Part shown: in pieces, positions 33,982-45,950 of the stretch | Numbering within the stretch: position 1 is the first letter of the stretch | Layout: each line of letters begins with the position of its first letter | Origin: Penium margaritaceum | Lineage: Eukaryota > Streptophyta > Zygnematophyceae > Desmidiales > Peniaceae | NCBI GenBank assembly: GCA_023375785.1 | Contig: SZWC01000029.1 | Location: 715,230 to 779,229 of the forward strand | DNA length: 64,000 nucleotides | Reading direction: 5' to 3' | Notes under the pieces: generated by a model | Databases searched by the model: none | What the model saw: the letters and a program-made list of their open reading frames with translations, nothing else | What the model was told of the DNA's origin: nothing | Translations under genes and position numbers: made by a program

Positions 33982-34535
33982 TGTTGAAATAGTGTGCACT
34001 TTGTCCACTGCCTAGCTGGCTAGCTACACATACAGACAAGGAATGCACTGCTCTATGGAGTATGTCCACTTGGTCTGTTCTGAGATGGGCCAGGAATGCA
34101 CTGCCCATAATGGGTATGTCCCCTGTGGCTCATCATAGGAACCATACCTTTTTGGCTTGGTTGATTAGGCTCCGGAGTCTCAAAGCAGAGGGCGCGGGTT
34201 CAAACCCCGCGACGGCCGCAATTTTCTTTGTGGCCAAAACTGGGACAGGAAGCTTCTAGGAAGCTTACTAGAGCCTGCCTTGAGGATGACACTTGGCGGT
34301 CTAAGGACGCGCCAAGTAGGAATGTAGGATGAGGTTGGCTCCAGTGGAGCCACTACAAGCAGAAGCTTTAGCAAAGCTCTGCAAGTATAAAAGCATGTAC
34401 CTTGCATGCATCCATTTACAGTTCTTGCCTTTGAGACTCCTCACAGAGTGTCCAACCAAAGGTGGACACTAAAGACCAACATGCGGACTTCGTGAGGTTG
34501 CAAACCAAACGAACCTAAAGTGTGGATCCCTCGTT
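33982..34535 (+). repeat. 3' LTR of the young copia element
   Basis: 554 bp, the same length as the 5' LTR, with roughly 15 differences by eye. Satellite sequence (TCCGCCTGTGACC) begins immediately after it. Confidence 0.93.
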
Positions 34536-35158
34536 TCCGCCTGTGACCATTTGTGACTCGTGTTATGAGTTTCCAACATTGACCACACACTGTGAAATAC
34601 CTTTGGTCATGGTCGGTTACATATGCCTACTTTGGTTGGTCATTGTACACGGTTACCATGCCGTGTCACTATGTATTGAAGTTCTTTGTGCTTTCTAAGT
34701 GATAGCTAGTTTTCCCAAACCATTGCTACCCCCTCCGACTATTTGTGACTTGTCTTGAGAGTTGTCAACGTTGACCACATGAAGTGAAATTCCTTGGTCG
34801 TGGGCAGTGATGCCTAGTTTGGTGGTTTGGTGTGCATAGTACCCACACCGTGCCACTACGTGAATGTTGACCACCCCCATTGAAATTCTTTGGTCATTGA
34901 CATTGACATATGCCTAGTTTGGTTTGTCACTGTACATGGTCACCACGCCGTGTCACTACGTATTGAAGTTCTTTGTGCTTTCTAGTTGATAGCTAGTCAA
35001 CCCAAACCATTGTTACCCCCCCTGACTATATGTGACTCGTGCTGTGAGTTGTCAACGCTCACCACATTTAGTAAAATTCTTTGGTCATGGTCAGTGACAT
35101 ATGCATACTTTGGTTTTTCACTGTGCATGGTAGCCACACAGTGTCACTACATATTGAA
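34536..35158 (+). repeat. satellite, third segment (irregular)
   Basis: Roughly three and a half satellite monomers between the copia and hAT insertions. One monomer near 34,800-34,870 is shortened and fused to the next, so the higher-order order is disturbed. It resumes after the copia element as an m1-type monomer. No gene was seen. Confidence 0.9.
35151..35158 (+). repeat. hAT target-site duplication, left copy
   Basis: ATATTGAA in the satellite matches GTATTGAA at 39,579-39,586 in seven of eight bases. The satellite is in the same monomer and phase on both sides, so the duplication fits an 8-bp hAT target site. Confidence 0.75.
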
Positions 35159-35251
35159 TCCGTGTTGACCATGGTCCCTCGAACCTGGGTACATCGATGT
35201 CAACATCAATATATCGATGTAGCTGAGGTTAGCAACATTGATGTGGGTCGT

Positions 35252-35300
35252 GGGGGGGAGGGGGGGGGGGGGGGGGGGGGGAGAGGGGGCAGGGGTGGGG
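35252..35300 (+). repeat. poly-G tract
   Basis: A run of G interrupted only by single A, C or T bases, including 22 consecutive G. It is able to form G-quadruplexes on the plus strand and is also a likely site of sequencing or assembly error in length. Confidence 0.9.
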
Positions 35301-36100
35301 CAGACACGTTTTTGTACTTGTTCAACATTCATTCGTACACACTTCTAGGTGCAAATTCTAGGGGGATCAGCGAGGCTCCCTAATTTGCAATTGCATGTAC
35401 AAGTTTACCGTTGCTCACCTCCGTATCAAACACACTTGTAGGTGTACATTTTAAGTTGCTGCAACTACTTATTGCCAGTCATGAACATTACCTTAGTTAT
35501 GTCACATTGCACTATTCACATGCATTATTACACAATGGTCACAAAGAATGGAACTCTGCGTCAGACATGCAGATTCAAGCATACGAGACTAAAATGAGCA
35601 CAGAAAAGTAATTGAAACATGTCTCATTTCTCACAATATTTCTACTTGCGCAGAGTACTTGCTACTCTGCGTCTTGCCAGCTTGCTTGCTACATGGATTG
35701 CTGTAGCAGTGCTTGCCGCACGCTTTGCAGCCCTAGCTGCAGCCTGGGCAACTACGGCAGCCCTCCTATCCCTGTGCTTGGCACTACCAATCCGTGATGC
35801 TGTTCTTGCTGCTCAATTGGATGATGGTGCTGATGTCCCTTGCTTTCGTGCTCCCTCATATCCTTGCCCACTTGGTACAGCTCCAGCTGCTCCTTCCTCA
35901 CATGCTTCTTCCACACTGCCTCCTTTTTCCTTCTTCCACACTGCCTCCTTTTTCATCCCCACCTGCTCTAACTGGCTCCAATGGCCCTCTCTCCCCAACT
36001 TGGTCCATTCTGAGATGCTGCCCCTTCTCTAGCTTCTTCCCCTTCTCTAGCTACTGCCCCTTCTCCACCTGATTCCCCTTCTCCAGCTGCTTCCCCCTCT
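35301..36100. other. hAT left flank and 3' region of the transposase gene
   Basis: No convincing gene. The first half is AT-rich unique sequence. From about 35,800 it becomes C/T-rich on plus, reading as a Glu/Gly/Lys-rich low-complexity tail on minus (61 codons at 35,813-35,998), possibly an extension of the transposase C-terminus or its 3' UTR. Confidence 0.5.
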
Positions 36101-36290
36101 CAATTTGCTGCCCCTTCTCCACCTGCTACCTCTTTACCACCTGCTCCACGAGCTGCTGCACTACTGCTTGAGGCCTTCACCTATGCAAAAACACGCACTG
36201 GACGAGCGTGAGGCATTCCAGGTGTGCTGCTCATGACTCGGATAGACGCCATGACCTCAACCACGTCATCATCTCCCAATGACTCCTCTA

Positions 36291-36311
<21 letters not shown>

Positions 36312-36323
<12 letters not shown>

Positions 36324-36326
36324 CCC
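36312..36326 (+). repeat. 15-base poly-C tract
   Basis: It follows a CTC trinucleotide run. On the minus strand it would extend the acidic Glu-rich tail of the transposase as a glycine run. Slippage here is likely. Confidence 0.9.
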
Positions 36327-36403
36327 TCGTCACTTTCCATGTCATCCTCAGGCTCACTCAACACTCCCTCCTCGTCAACAACCTCGCCATCATCCTCGCT
36401 GGC

Positions 36404-38670
36404 CTATGTGTCTGCTTTTGCTTCTGTTTCCGCGGCTATAATGATGTTCTTTGCTACCTCGCGTCCATTCCAGCCGTATGGCTTGCTTAAACGGACATTG
36501 CACCAAACGAGGAGCTCGAGTGTCAACACCTTGAGCCGGTTCATCTTGGCAGTGTGGATCAACTTGTTAGTGGAAAATACACGCTCACACTTGGATGAAG
36601 AACATGGCTCCAACAGCAGCTTCAATGCCAGATCGCGAAGCACAGGCAGGTTGCACATGTAGTTCACATGCCACAATGCAGTAGACATTGTGCCATATTG
36701 CACTTTTGCTACTGCAGCCACGGCCTCAGCATTCATGCGAGGTATCACCATGGGATCATGGACAACCGTGGTCTGAGGCAGGAGGAACACACCGATCTCC
36801 TTCATCATGGCATCATATTTCTCTTCTGGAACTAGTGCCTCCACCACTGCATGCCATGCTCGCAGGGTAGTGGCATCACTAGAGAGATCATTTCCAAAGT
36901 GTTGAGGATGCAGACGCCGGGCAGCAGCATACAAAGGAAATCTCATATCCTTGGACCAGCGGTGGTCGAATCTGCCCAGAACAGAGTTGACATGATACTC
37001 TGCAACCTTCCGTCCCTTCTTGCCATTCTTCTCAGCCAGTGCTTTCACTTGCTCCGCACAATTCAACAACCCCTTGTATATCTCCCCAGTCCCCCCACCC
37101 AGGGAATCGCCCACACGCAGCACCCGCACCAAGGGCAAAAGCAAGTCCTTCAACGGACGGACCCGGAGCCAGAAGACCTTGCACCGTACGATCTGTCTCA
37201 CCTCCCTCTTCCGACTTCTGAAGCCGGCACCCCACTGCGAACCCATCTGATTTCATACTTCCAGCTGCACAAACTCCTCCAGCTCCTCCCGGACATTTAG
37301 CAACCGCTCCACCGTGTCAAAGACGGAGGTAAACTGGGTGTCGCACCTGTTCCTGAGCACCTTCCCCCTGTTTTGTCCTTCAGCCATGTGCGAGGCATGG
37401 CATTGTTCCTGAAGAAGGCAAGGACTTTCTCAAACCGTCCAATTGTCCCTGCACCCCATGCAGTCTTCCCAACATCCTTCATGATCACGTCAATATTGTG
37501 TGCACAACAACCCTGGAAAAACAACTTCGAGTACTTCACCTGCAGCTGGTCGAATGCCTTCTTGTTCACAGAAGCGTTGTCACATATCACCAAAACAACA
37601 TTGTCCTCACCCAATGCTTCAATTGCTGCCTCTATCATGGAGGTATTGTGGTCTTCATCCCCATTCAGACCGCTGGCATCACGCAAGAACAAGTGGACCG
37701 AGCCCGTGGCATTGACTTCCATGGCATTGTAAATTGGCCTGATCTGCCTATCGGACCTCTCGTCAACTGCTAGACTGGTGCTATACATTGTCCATCCTTG
37801 CTTCAAAGGCGTGTCTAGCTTAGCAAGCTGTGCATCCAGTTTTGGGAGCAAGTTATCCACCATTGTGCCCCTGGCTGGCAACCTAAAGCTCATTGTTGTC
37901 TTCTTCCCTGATTTGATGACATCCATGAGTGCTACCTCTCGACAGAAGGGGATGGGTAAAGCAGCAATGCACATGAGTTTCAAGATGTCCAGCTGGCAGT
38001 TCACATTGCTCGTCGTGTCAGAGAACTCCACCATGGTGGGTTGTTTGAAAGAGGTGGCTTGGTTAATTTCAAAGAGAGGCATCTCACTCTCAAGTCTTAA
38101 TGTGGCTGCTTGCCTGCTCGGACCTGCCGCGTCCCCACCATCGTGATCACTGGAGTGTTGATGCAGCGTCAATCCCCCATTTGCTGCTTGGGCTGCGTTT
38201 TCCTCAGCCTCCCACAACTTGAGCCACGACACCGGTTTGTCCTTCGTCCCCCATTTGGTGCCCTCTCACTTGTACAGCTTCATGTTGTATGGCTGCCATC
38301 CTAGCGGCGGTGGTGGAAATGGCTTCATGCTTAGCGCGTCCCTACATGTTGGCGGATGATGGGGACACTCCCCCACATTTGGGTTGTTGCAGGCAAAGTG
38401 GTCACGGATGCGGTCACACGTCTTGCTCATCCTCTTGGCGCACGATCCATAGACGATTCCCGTCGTTTTGCTGCTCGTTGGCTTGGGCTCGCAGTGCTTG
38501 GACAGCTCCTTGGTTAGGAAATCACCGGTGAGCGCCTGTTTCTTTGGTGGATTCCGCTTCTGGGCATCAAATTGCACCAAAGCAGCGGATATAACAGCTA
38601 CCGAGGGACTGGACCCTGCGGTGGATGGTCGGTTTGAGCAGGTGTTGGACTTGGGCTGAGAAGACTCCAT
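36404..38670 (-). pseudogene. hAT transposase (BED-like, DUF659, hAT dimerisation)
   Basis: Read from an ATG at 38,670. N-terminal region: a diverged BED-type zinc finger near 38,450-38,360 (SCAKRMSKTCDRIRDHFACN ending in GECPHH). Middle, 38,130-37,360: the DUF659 hAT core with GWTMYSTSLAVDERSDRQIR, VICDNASVNKKAF and FFQGCCAHNID. C-terminus near 36,610-36,480: the hAT dimerisation block SSSKCERVFSTNK followed by NRLKVLTLELLVW. The family cuts and pastes the element. Damage: in-frame TGA at 38,266-38,268 and 37,253-37,255, in-frame TAG at 36,404-36,406 before an acidic tail, and a one-base shift in a G-run near 37,360. Both TGA could come from CGA by loss of a methylated C. Confidence 0.88.
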
Positions 38671-39578
38671 GGTAGGAGGAACGTACCGGCACACCGGCCC
38701 CGAGCGCCGGTGTGCATAAGTGTTGGGTTCGTCACATAACATGGGGGAGACTTGTTACTGCCATGCGGTGCAAGACTTGTACCACCATTGGTGCAAGTCT
38801 TCCTTGTGTTGGACGCAGACTAGTGGGGCTCAACCGCAGTCAAAGGTCGCTAGAAGCCATGAAGAGACATGTTTCTTGATGGTGTCGATCGATATTCCAT
38901 TCACACATGGTGCATCCACCGTACATTCGATCATTCAAAGCACGTCATACGGTTGGTTTGAACAACTAAACACTCAAATAGCTGTACTTCACACAATTGT
39001 ATAAAATACTTGAAAAAAATAAGTGCAATATATTTTTTTTACGATTTACAAGCAGAAATATGCCTGATTTATGGACCAAACATGTGAAATCATGTGTCAC
39101 TTTTTTCTACATAAGGTACTCGAACCAATTATCAAAACGATATTTTTCATAGCACAATCTCGGCTGGTGCGGATATTCTCAAGTCCGCGGTTAAGCATGC
39201 GATTGGCCATTGCCATGGCGGCTCAGGTTGAGGGCAAGCTGTGCCACACAATCAAGCCTGTCCAAGTACAATTCATCTGATGCATGGACATCATTGGTTG
39301 AATAAGGGTGATACATGCCAGATGTCATGATGTGTTCCATCACATGTGATTCTAGCAAGATTCATGCATGGAAAACAGAGAGTCACTCCGGGAACTGAAC
39401 TTGCAATGTTCTCAGTGCGGGACTTATCCTCGGTGGGTACTTGGGCTCGTAGGAACAAACTGTCTCGGATGGTCCTGGGTGCCCCCCGGCCTTCTAGACC
39501 ATATGAAGGTAGCCTCCATGCCTCTCGCGGTGCCGATGTTGTTGTAGTCAGCCTCCTACGAGCTAGGAAGTCAACTCT
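38671..39578. other. hAT right flank (transposase 5' side)
   Basis: About 0.9 kb between the transposase start and the right end of the transposon. It holds a near-perfect 12-bp hairpin at 38,773-38,800 and an AT-rich stretch at 39,000-39,070. No gene is convincing; a 79-codon plus-strand frame at 39,346-39,585 runs to the element end and has no recognised domain. Confidence 0.6.
38773..38800. other. 12-bp inverted repeat with 4-base loop
   Basis: AGACTTGTACCA, then CCAT, then TGGTGCAAGTCT. The arms pair at 11 of 12 positions and the twelfth is G-T in RNA. It lies about 100 bp upstream of the hAT transposase start. Confidence 0.85.
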
Positions 39579-39586
39579 GTATTGAA
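39579..39586 (+). repeat. hAT target-site duplication, right copy
   Basis: GTATTGAA, matching ATATTGAA at 35,151-35,158. The satellite continues from here as TTTGTACTTGCTAG in the same m2 monomer that was interrupted on the left. Confidence 0.75.
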
Positions 39587-42500
39587 CGGATTTGTACTTG
39601 CTAGTTCATTACCAGTATTCACAAACCATCATCATCCACTCTGACCATTTGTGACCCGTCTTATGAGTTGTTTACGTTACCACACATAGTGCCAATATTT
39701 GGTCATGGTCAGTGACATATGCCTACTTTGGTTGGTCATCGTGCATGGTATCCATACCGTGCCACAACGTATTGAAAGTCCTTGTGCTTGCTAGTCGATA
39801 CCTGGTGTTCCCAAACCATTGTTTCCCCCTTTGATCATTTGTGACTTGAATTATGAGTTGTCAACGTTGACGACACACAGCGGATTTCTTTGGTCAAATG
39901 CAGTACACATGCCTACTTTGGACGGTCATTGTGCATGGTAGCCACATCGTGCTACTACTGATTGAAGGTCGTTATACTTGGTAGTTCAGAAGTTATATTC
40001 CCAGACCATTGTTTCCCCCTCTGACCGTTTGTGACTCGTGTTATGGTTGGTGAACGTTGACCACCCATATTGAAATTCTTTGGTCATGGTCAGTGACATG
40101 TGCCTAGTTTGGTTGTTTGGTGTGCATAGTATCCACACCGTGCCACTACGTATTTAAGTTCTTTGTCCTGTCTAGCCGTTACATAGGGTTCCCAAACCAT
40201 TTTCTCTCCCTCTGACCATTTGTGACTCGTGTTATGAGATGTCAATGTTGACAACACATAGTGGACTTCTTCGGTCATATTCAGTGACGTATGGTTCATT
40301 TGGTTGGCCACTGTGCATGCTAGCCACACCGTGCCACTACTTGTTGATGGTATTGAGTCCCTAACACATTGTTTCCCCCTCTGACCATTTGTGACTCGTG
40401 TTATAGGTTGTGAATATTGACCACCCATATTTTAATTCTTTGGTCATTGTCAGTGACATACGCCCAGTTTGGTTTGTCACTGTACATGGTTACCACGCCG
40501 TGACACCACGTATTGAAGGTCCTTGTGCTGTATAGTACATAGCTAGTCTCGTGTTGTAAGTTTTCAACGTCGACCACATGAAGTGAAATTCTTTGGTCAG
40601 GGTCAGTGACATATGCATACTCCGGTTTGTGATTGTGCATTGTAGCCACACTGTGCCACTGCATATTGAATGTATTTGTACTTGCTAGTCAATAACTAGT
40701 ATTCACAAACCATTATCTTCCACTCTGACCAGTTGTGACTCGTGTTATGAGTTGTCAAAGTTTACCACACATAGTGACATTCTTTGGTCATGGTCAGTGA
40801 CATATGCCTACTTTGGTTGGTCATCGTGCATGGTATCCACACCGTGCCACAACTTATTCAATGTCCTTGTGCTTGCTAGTTGATACCTGGTGTTCCCAAA
40901 CCATGGTTTCCCCCGCTGACCATTTGTGACTTGTATTATGAGTTTTCAACTTTCACCACACACACCGGATGTCTTTGGTCAAAGGCAGTACATATGCCTA
41001 CTTTGGTCGGTCATTGTGCATGGTAGCCGCATCGTGCTACTACTGATTGAAGGTCGTTCTACTTGCTATTTGATAACTCATAGTCCCAGAGCATTGTTTC
41101 CCCCTCTGACCATTTGTGACTCGTGTTATGGTTGGTCAATGTTGACCACCCATATTGAATTTTGTTGGTCATGTTCAGTGACATATGCCTACTTTGGGAA
41201 TTTGGTGTGCATAGTAGCCACACCGTGTATTGAAGTTCTGTGTGCTTTCTAGTCCATACATAGGGTTCCCAAACCATTCTCTCTCCCTATGACCATTTGT
41301 GACTCGTATTATGAGCTGTCAATGTTGACCACACATAGTGGACTTCTTCTATCGTAGTCACTGACGTATGCATCCTTTGCTTGGTCACTGTGCATACTAG
41401 CCACACCGTGCCACTACTTGTTGAAGGTATTTATACTCACTAGTTGATAACTTGTGTTCTCAACCCATTGCTTTCCCCTCTGACCATTTGTGACTTATGT
41501 TACTGGGTTGTGAACGTTAACGACCCATATTGAAATTCTTTGGTCATTGTCATTGACATATGCCTAGTTTGGTTTGTCACTGCACATGGTTACCACGCCG
41601 TGTCACTATGTATTCAAGGACTTTGTGATGTCTAGTTGATAGCTAGTCTTCCCAAACCATTGTTACCCCCCACTGACTATATGTGACTCCTGTTATGAGT
41701 TGTCAACGTTGACCACATTAAGTGAATTTCTTTCGTCATGGTCAGTGACATATGCATGCTTTGGTTTTTCACTGTGGATGGTAGCCACACTGTGTCACTA
41801 CATATTGAACATATTTGTACTTGCTATTTGATAACCAATATTCACAAACCATTATCGTCCAATGTGATCCTTTGTGACTCGTGTTATGAGTTGTCAAAGT
41901 TTACCACACATGGTGACAATCATTTGGTCATTGTCAGTGACATATGTCACTTTGGTTGGTCATCGTGCATGGTATCCACACCGTGCCACAACTTATTGAA
42001 GGTCCTTGTGCTTGCTAGTTGATACCTGGTGTTCCCAAACCATTCTTCCCCCCCTTGACCAGTTGTGACTCAAATTATGAGCTGTCAACGTTGACCACAC
42101 ACAACGGATTTCTTTGGTCAAAGGCAGTATATATGCCTACTTTGGTTGGTCATTGTGCATGGTAGCCACACCGTGCTACTACTGATTGGAGGTTGTTGTA
42201 CTTGCTAGTTGAGAACTGATATTCCCATACCATTGTTTCCCCCCTCTGACCGTCGGTGACTCGTGTTATGGTTGGTGAACGTTGACCACCCATATTGAAA
42301 TTCTCTGGTCATGGTCAGTGACATATGCCTAGTTTGATTGGTTGGTATGCATAGTAGCAACACCGTGCCACTACGTCTTGAAGTTCTTTGTCCTTTCTAG
42401 TCGTTACGCAGGGTTCCCAAACCATTGTTTCTCCCTCTAACTATCTGTTACTTGTGTTATGGGCTGTCAATATAGACTGCACATAATGGACTTCTTTGGT

Positions 42501-42778
42501 CATATTCAGCGACGTATGCATCCTTTTGGTTGGTCACTCTGCATGCTAGCCACACCATGCCACTACTTCTTGAAGGTCTTTGTACTTGCTAGTTGATAAC
42601 TAGTGTTCGTACGCCATTCTTTCCCCCTCTGACCATTTGTGACTCGTGTTATGGGTTGTGAACGTTGACCACCCATATTGTTATTCTTTGGTCATTGTCA
42701 GTGACATATGCATAGTTTGGTTTGTCACTGTACATGGTTACCACACCGTTACACTACGCATTAAAGGTCTTTGTAATC
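39587..42778 (+). repeat. satellite, fourth segment
   Basis: About sixteen to seventeen monomers in plus orientation with the m1-m6 order still visible. m1-type starts near 40,350, 41,445 and 42,595 give a period close to 1.1 kb. Copies are visibly more diverged than those at 6,157-16,837. The segment ends abruptly at GTCTTTGTA, where the 12-bp minisatellite starts. No gene was seen. Confidence 0.93.
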
Positions 42779-43885
42779 AGGGATCGGGACTAGGATTGGG
42801 ACGTGGATCGGGACTGGGATTAGGACTAGGATCGGAACTGGGATTGGGACCAGGATCGGGACTGGGATCAGGACTGGGATTGGGACTGGGATCGGGACTT
42901 GGATCGGGACTTGGATCGCGACTGGGATCGGGACTAGGATCGGGACTAGGATCGGGACTTGGATCGGGACTGGGATCGGGTCAGCGATCAGGGCTGGGAT
43001 CGCGGCTGGGATCGCGGCTAGGATCGCGGCTAGGATCGGGGCTAGGATCGGGGCTGAGATCGTGACTAGGATCGGGACCGGGATCGAGACTGGGATCGGG
43101 ACTGGTATCGGGACTGGGATTGGGACTAGGATCTGGACTGGGATCAGGACGGAGATTGGGACTTGGATCGGGACTGGGGTCGAGACTGGGATCCGGACAG
43201 GAATCGGGACTGGGATTCAGACTAGGATTTAGACTGGGATCGGGACTGGGATCAGGGCTGGGACCGAGACTGGGATCGGGAGTGGGATCAAGACTTGGAC
43301 CAGGACTGGGATTGGGACTAGGATCGGGACTTGGATTGGCAGTGGGATTAGGACTGGGATCGGGACTGCGACCGGGACTTGGATCGGGATTTGGATCGGG
43401 ACCGAGATCAGGACGTTGATCGGGACTGGGATCGGAACTAGGATCAGGACTGGAACCGGGACTGGGATCGGGACTAGGATTGGGACTGGGATCAGGGCTG
43501 GGATGCAGACTGACATCGGGGCTGGGATTGGGGCTGGGATTGGCGCTGATATCGAGACTGGGATCGGGACTAGGATCGGGACTGGGATCGGGACTGGGAC
43601 CGGGACTGGGATCGGGACTGTGATCGTGACTGGGATCAGGACTCGGATCCGGACTGGGATCAATACTGGGATCGAGACTGGGATCGAGATGGGGATCGGG
43701 ATTGGGATCGGGACTAGGATCAGAACTGGGATCGGGACTGGGATCGTGACTAGGGGTGGGTCTGGGACAATGACTCAAACTGAGACTGGGACTGGGACTG
43801 GGACTGTGTCTGGGACTGGGACAGGGACAGGGTCTTGGACTGAGACTGGGACTGGGACTATGACTTGGACTGGGACTAAGACTGG
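42779..43885 (+). repeat. 12-bp minisatellite array 1, unit GGGACTGGGATC
   Basis: About 1.1 kb of a 12-bp unit made of two related hexamers, GGGACT and GGGATC. From about 43,760 to the end only the GGGACT hexamer is used. Because the period is a multiple of three, all frames stay open on both strands (Gly/Leu/Ser, Thr/Gly/Ile, Asp/Pro/Ser repeats); these are not believed as genes on their own. The array abuts an LTR terminus at 43,886. Confidence 0.95.
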
Positions 43886-44351
43886 TGTTAGGATTGTGAG
43901 GCTTCAGGGGTGCATCACGATCGAGCTTGTGGTGTTGACGAGCACACGTTTATGAGCAGATTTGCACTAACGGGTTAAAAAGCTGGGTGATGCAAGCGAG
44001 TTAAACGACTGAAGGATGCAAGCAATGACATTTGTGAGAAGTGAAGGAAATGTTTGATTGATAGAATAGCGGAAGCAAGAAAGATACAGATGCCTAGAGT
44101 GCTTAAAATAGTGTGTTAGGCCTCACTATAACCCCTACAAGGTAGAAGCATGAGTTTGTCTAATGTGAGCAATGTGTGGCGATGGTTTCGCCTTACAATT
44201 TTGTCGAGTTTATTTGAGTCTTTAGGACGTGGCCTTGTCGGTCCACGGATCTTGTTCGTGCGTGTCCGTTGAGATTCGTGCAGTCCTGTTTATTGCATGT
44301 GCTTGGATGTGCTCTGGTCCCTTTGCTGGTTTCTCTTCTTCATTTCAGACA
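43886..44351 (-). repeat. 3' LTR of element A
   Basis: In sense orientation it runs from TGTCTGAAATGAAG to AATCCTAACA, with the TG...CA ends of an LTR. Its first ~200 bases resemble the LTRs of element B (GAAGAGAAACCAGC, GACCGACAAGG, CAAAACCATCGC-like blocks). It lies just past the end of the RNase H region. Confidence 0.8.
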
Positions 44352-44379
44352 CCTTCGTGAAGGGAAGCTAGCGTGGAAG

Positions 44380-45950
44380 CTTCAGATGTCTTTGGTCCTG
44401 AGACCTCGAAGGTATGCCAATGTTGCATGTTGTGCTTGGTCTAGGGCTTTGGTGAAGATGTCAGCCCTGTTAGCCTTGGAGGCCACATGTTGAACCAGGT
44501 GTTATTTTGCATGCACTTTCTCCCTGATGGAGAAGTAGTATAGTTCAATGTTCTTGGTTTGTCCATGGTAGACTGGGTTCTCTGTGAGAGCTATGGTGCT
44601 CCGATTGTCGCACCATAAGAGTGGAAGTGATTGTGGACATCCAAGGTCTTGCAGTAGGTGTTTCAACCATATGGCTTCTTGGGCAACAATGGTATCTGGA
44701 TACAGTTATGCTTCACAGGAGGAGAGTGAGACAAAAGAGCACCCAGTGGATCACCAGCTGATCATTCCGGAGCCAAGGTGAAAGCCGTAACTCTATGACA
44801 ACTTTTGGTTGCCTTGATCATCAGCCCAGGAGTAGTCACTATATCCTTCCAGTGTAATCGGCTGAGTACCTCCCTGCTTGAGATAGAAGGATGCGGTTTC
44901 TCCTAGATACCTGAGAACTGACCTTGCTGCCTTCCATTGCATGTCACTGTGATTTTCATCTCCAACATAGCGTGACGGAACACCGAGGGGGAAGGCGAGG
45001 TCAGGCTGAGTGTAGACCATTGCATACATCAGGGATCGTACTAGTTCAGGATAGGGTTATGGGAAAGGCGATGAGACTGTGTATGCTGGTGAGGTGAGTT
45101 TGTGGTCCACATTGTTATGGGGGTTGGAGCCCCATTGCTGTTTTCGAGCCCAAAGTGCTTCAGGATGGAAGCAATTAGGGCTCTTGAGAGAGAGTGATGA
45201 GTCCCAACCTGATCCCTCTTGATGTCAATATCTAGGTAATGGGTCAGTTCTCCAAGGTCCTTCGTGGTAAAATGTCCCAAAATTGCTTGCTACGGACCCT
45301 AGAAGGCGCTCGGATTGTTGGAGGCAAGAGCGAGGTCCTCCACGTAGGTGAGAATATAGGTCTGCACATCTGGGTATGCACCAAAAAATAGATTGGGATC
45401 GGCAGTGGAAAATGTGAAGTCCAGGTCAAGGAGAGTTGTTCTGCGTTTGGTATGACAGTCCCGATGAGATAGTTTGAGGCCATAGACGGGGCGATACAAC
45501 TTCTAGGCAGTGTTGGGCTGATCTGGAGTGTAGCCGTCGGGACACGCCAGGTAGATAGTTCGTGCAGATCTCCTTATAGAAAGGCAGTGGACACATCCAT
45601 GGCATGCAGTTCCATATCTTCAGTGGCTGCAATGTGTAGCAGGGCTCGTAGAGTGGTCAGCCTGGCAGTGGGTGAGAAGGTGTCAAAGAAGTCCACGCCG
45701 TATCGCTATGACAATCCCTTTGCCACGTAGCGAGTCTTGAGCTCCCGTGGCTTCCCCAGGTGAGTCGTGACACAGAAGACCCATTTGCCTCTGACCACAT
45801 TGGTCTGGGGTGGTCGAGGAACATCAGTGTAGGTAGAGGCTACTTTAAAGGAGGCAAGTTCCCTCGCAATGGCGGCCTGCCATTGGTCTGCTTGGGGCCT
45901 ATTCACGGCCCTAGCACATGTGCTGGGGGTAGCAATGGGAGCTATGGTGA
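44380..45950 (-). pseudogene. element A reverse transcriptase and RNase H region
   Basis: Recognisable copia blocks on the minus strand: ADQWQAAIARELASFKVAST and GKWVFCVTTHLGKPRELKTR at the start of reverse transcriptase; FTTKDLGELTHYLDIDIKRD further in; YAMVYTQPDLAFPLGVPSRY, QWKAARSVLRYLGE and EGYSDYSWADDQGN at the RNase H entry; and NRADIFTKAL at its end near 44,420. Broken in several places. Confidence 0.8.

Larger units (their letters stand above)
28617..34535 (+). mobile_element. Ty1/copia LTR retrotransposon, young
   Basis: A 5.9-kb element with 554-bp direct LTRs at both ends and, between them, gag, protease, GAG-pre-integrase, integrase, reverse transcriptase and RNase H in that order. 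The order protease-integrase-reverse transcriptase defines Ty1/copia (Pseudoviridae). The LTRs differ at roughly 15 positions by eye (about 97 percent identity), so insertion is recent relative to the other elements here. It looks nearly whole, with about two or three breaks. No target duplication is evident, and the satellite on the right resumes one monomer later than expected. Confidence 0.95.
35159..39578 (-). mobile_element. hAT-superfamily DNA transposon, decayed
   Basis: A 4.4-kb insertion in the satellite. The minus strand encodes a DUF659/hAT transposase. The flanks carry a 7-8-bp duplication (A/G-TATTGAA). The two termini, TCCGTGTTGACCATGG on the left and the complement of the right end CAGAGTTGACTTCC, share a GTTGAC core, consistent with short diverged terminal inverted repeats. 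Left of the gene are a long poly-G tract and a CT-rich stretch; right of it is a 0.9-kb promoter-side flank. The transposase has several stops and a frameshift, so the copy is non-autonomous. Confidence 0.85.

Noticed and set aside
38773-38800. microRNA precursor
   Set aside because: The 12-bp stem is too short for a plant-type precursor and lies within a decayed transposon.
42646-43955. Gly/Ser-, Thr/Gly- and Asp/Pro-repeat open frames that look like structural proteins
   Set aside because: They come from the 12-bp minisatellite, which is open in several frames on both strands. Only the link to copia coding sequence is retained as a finding.
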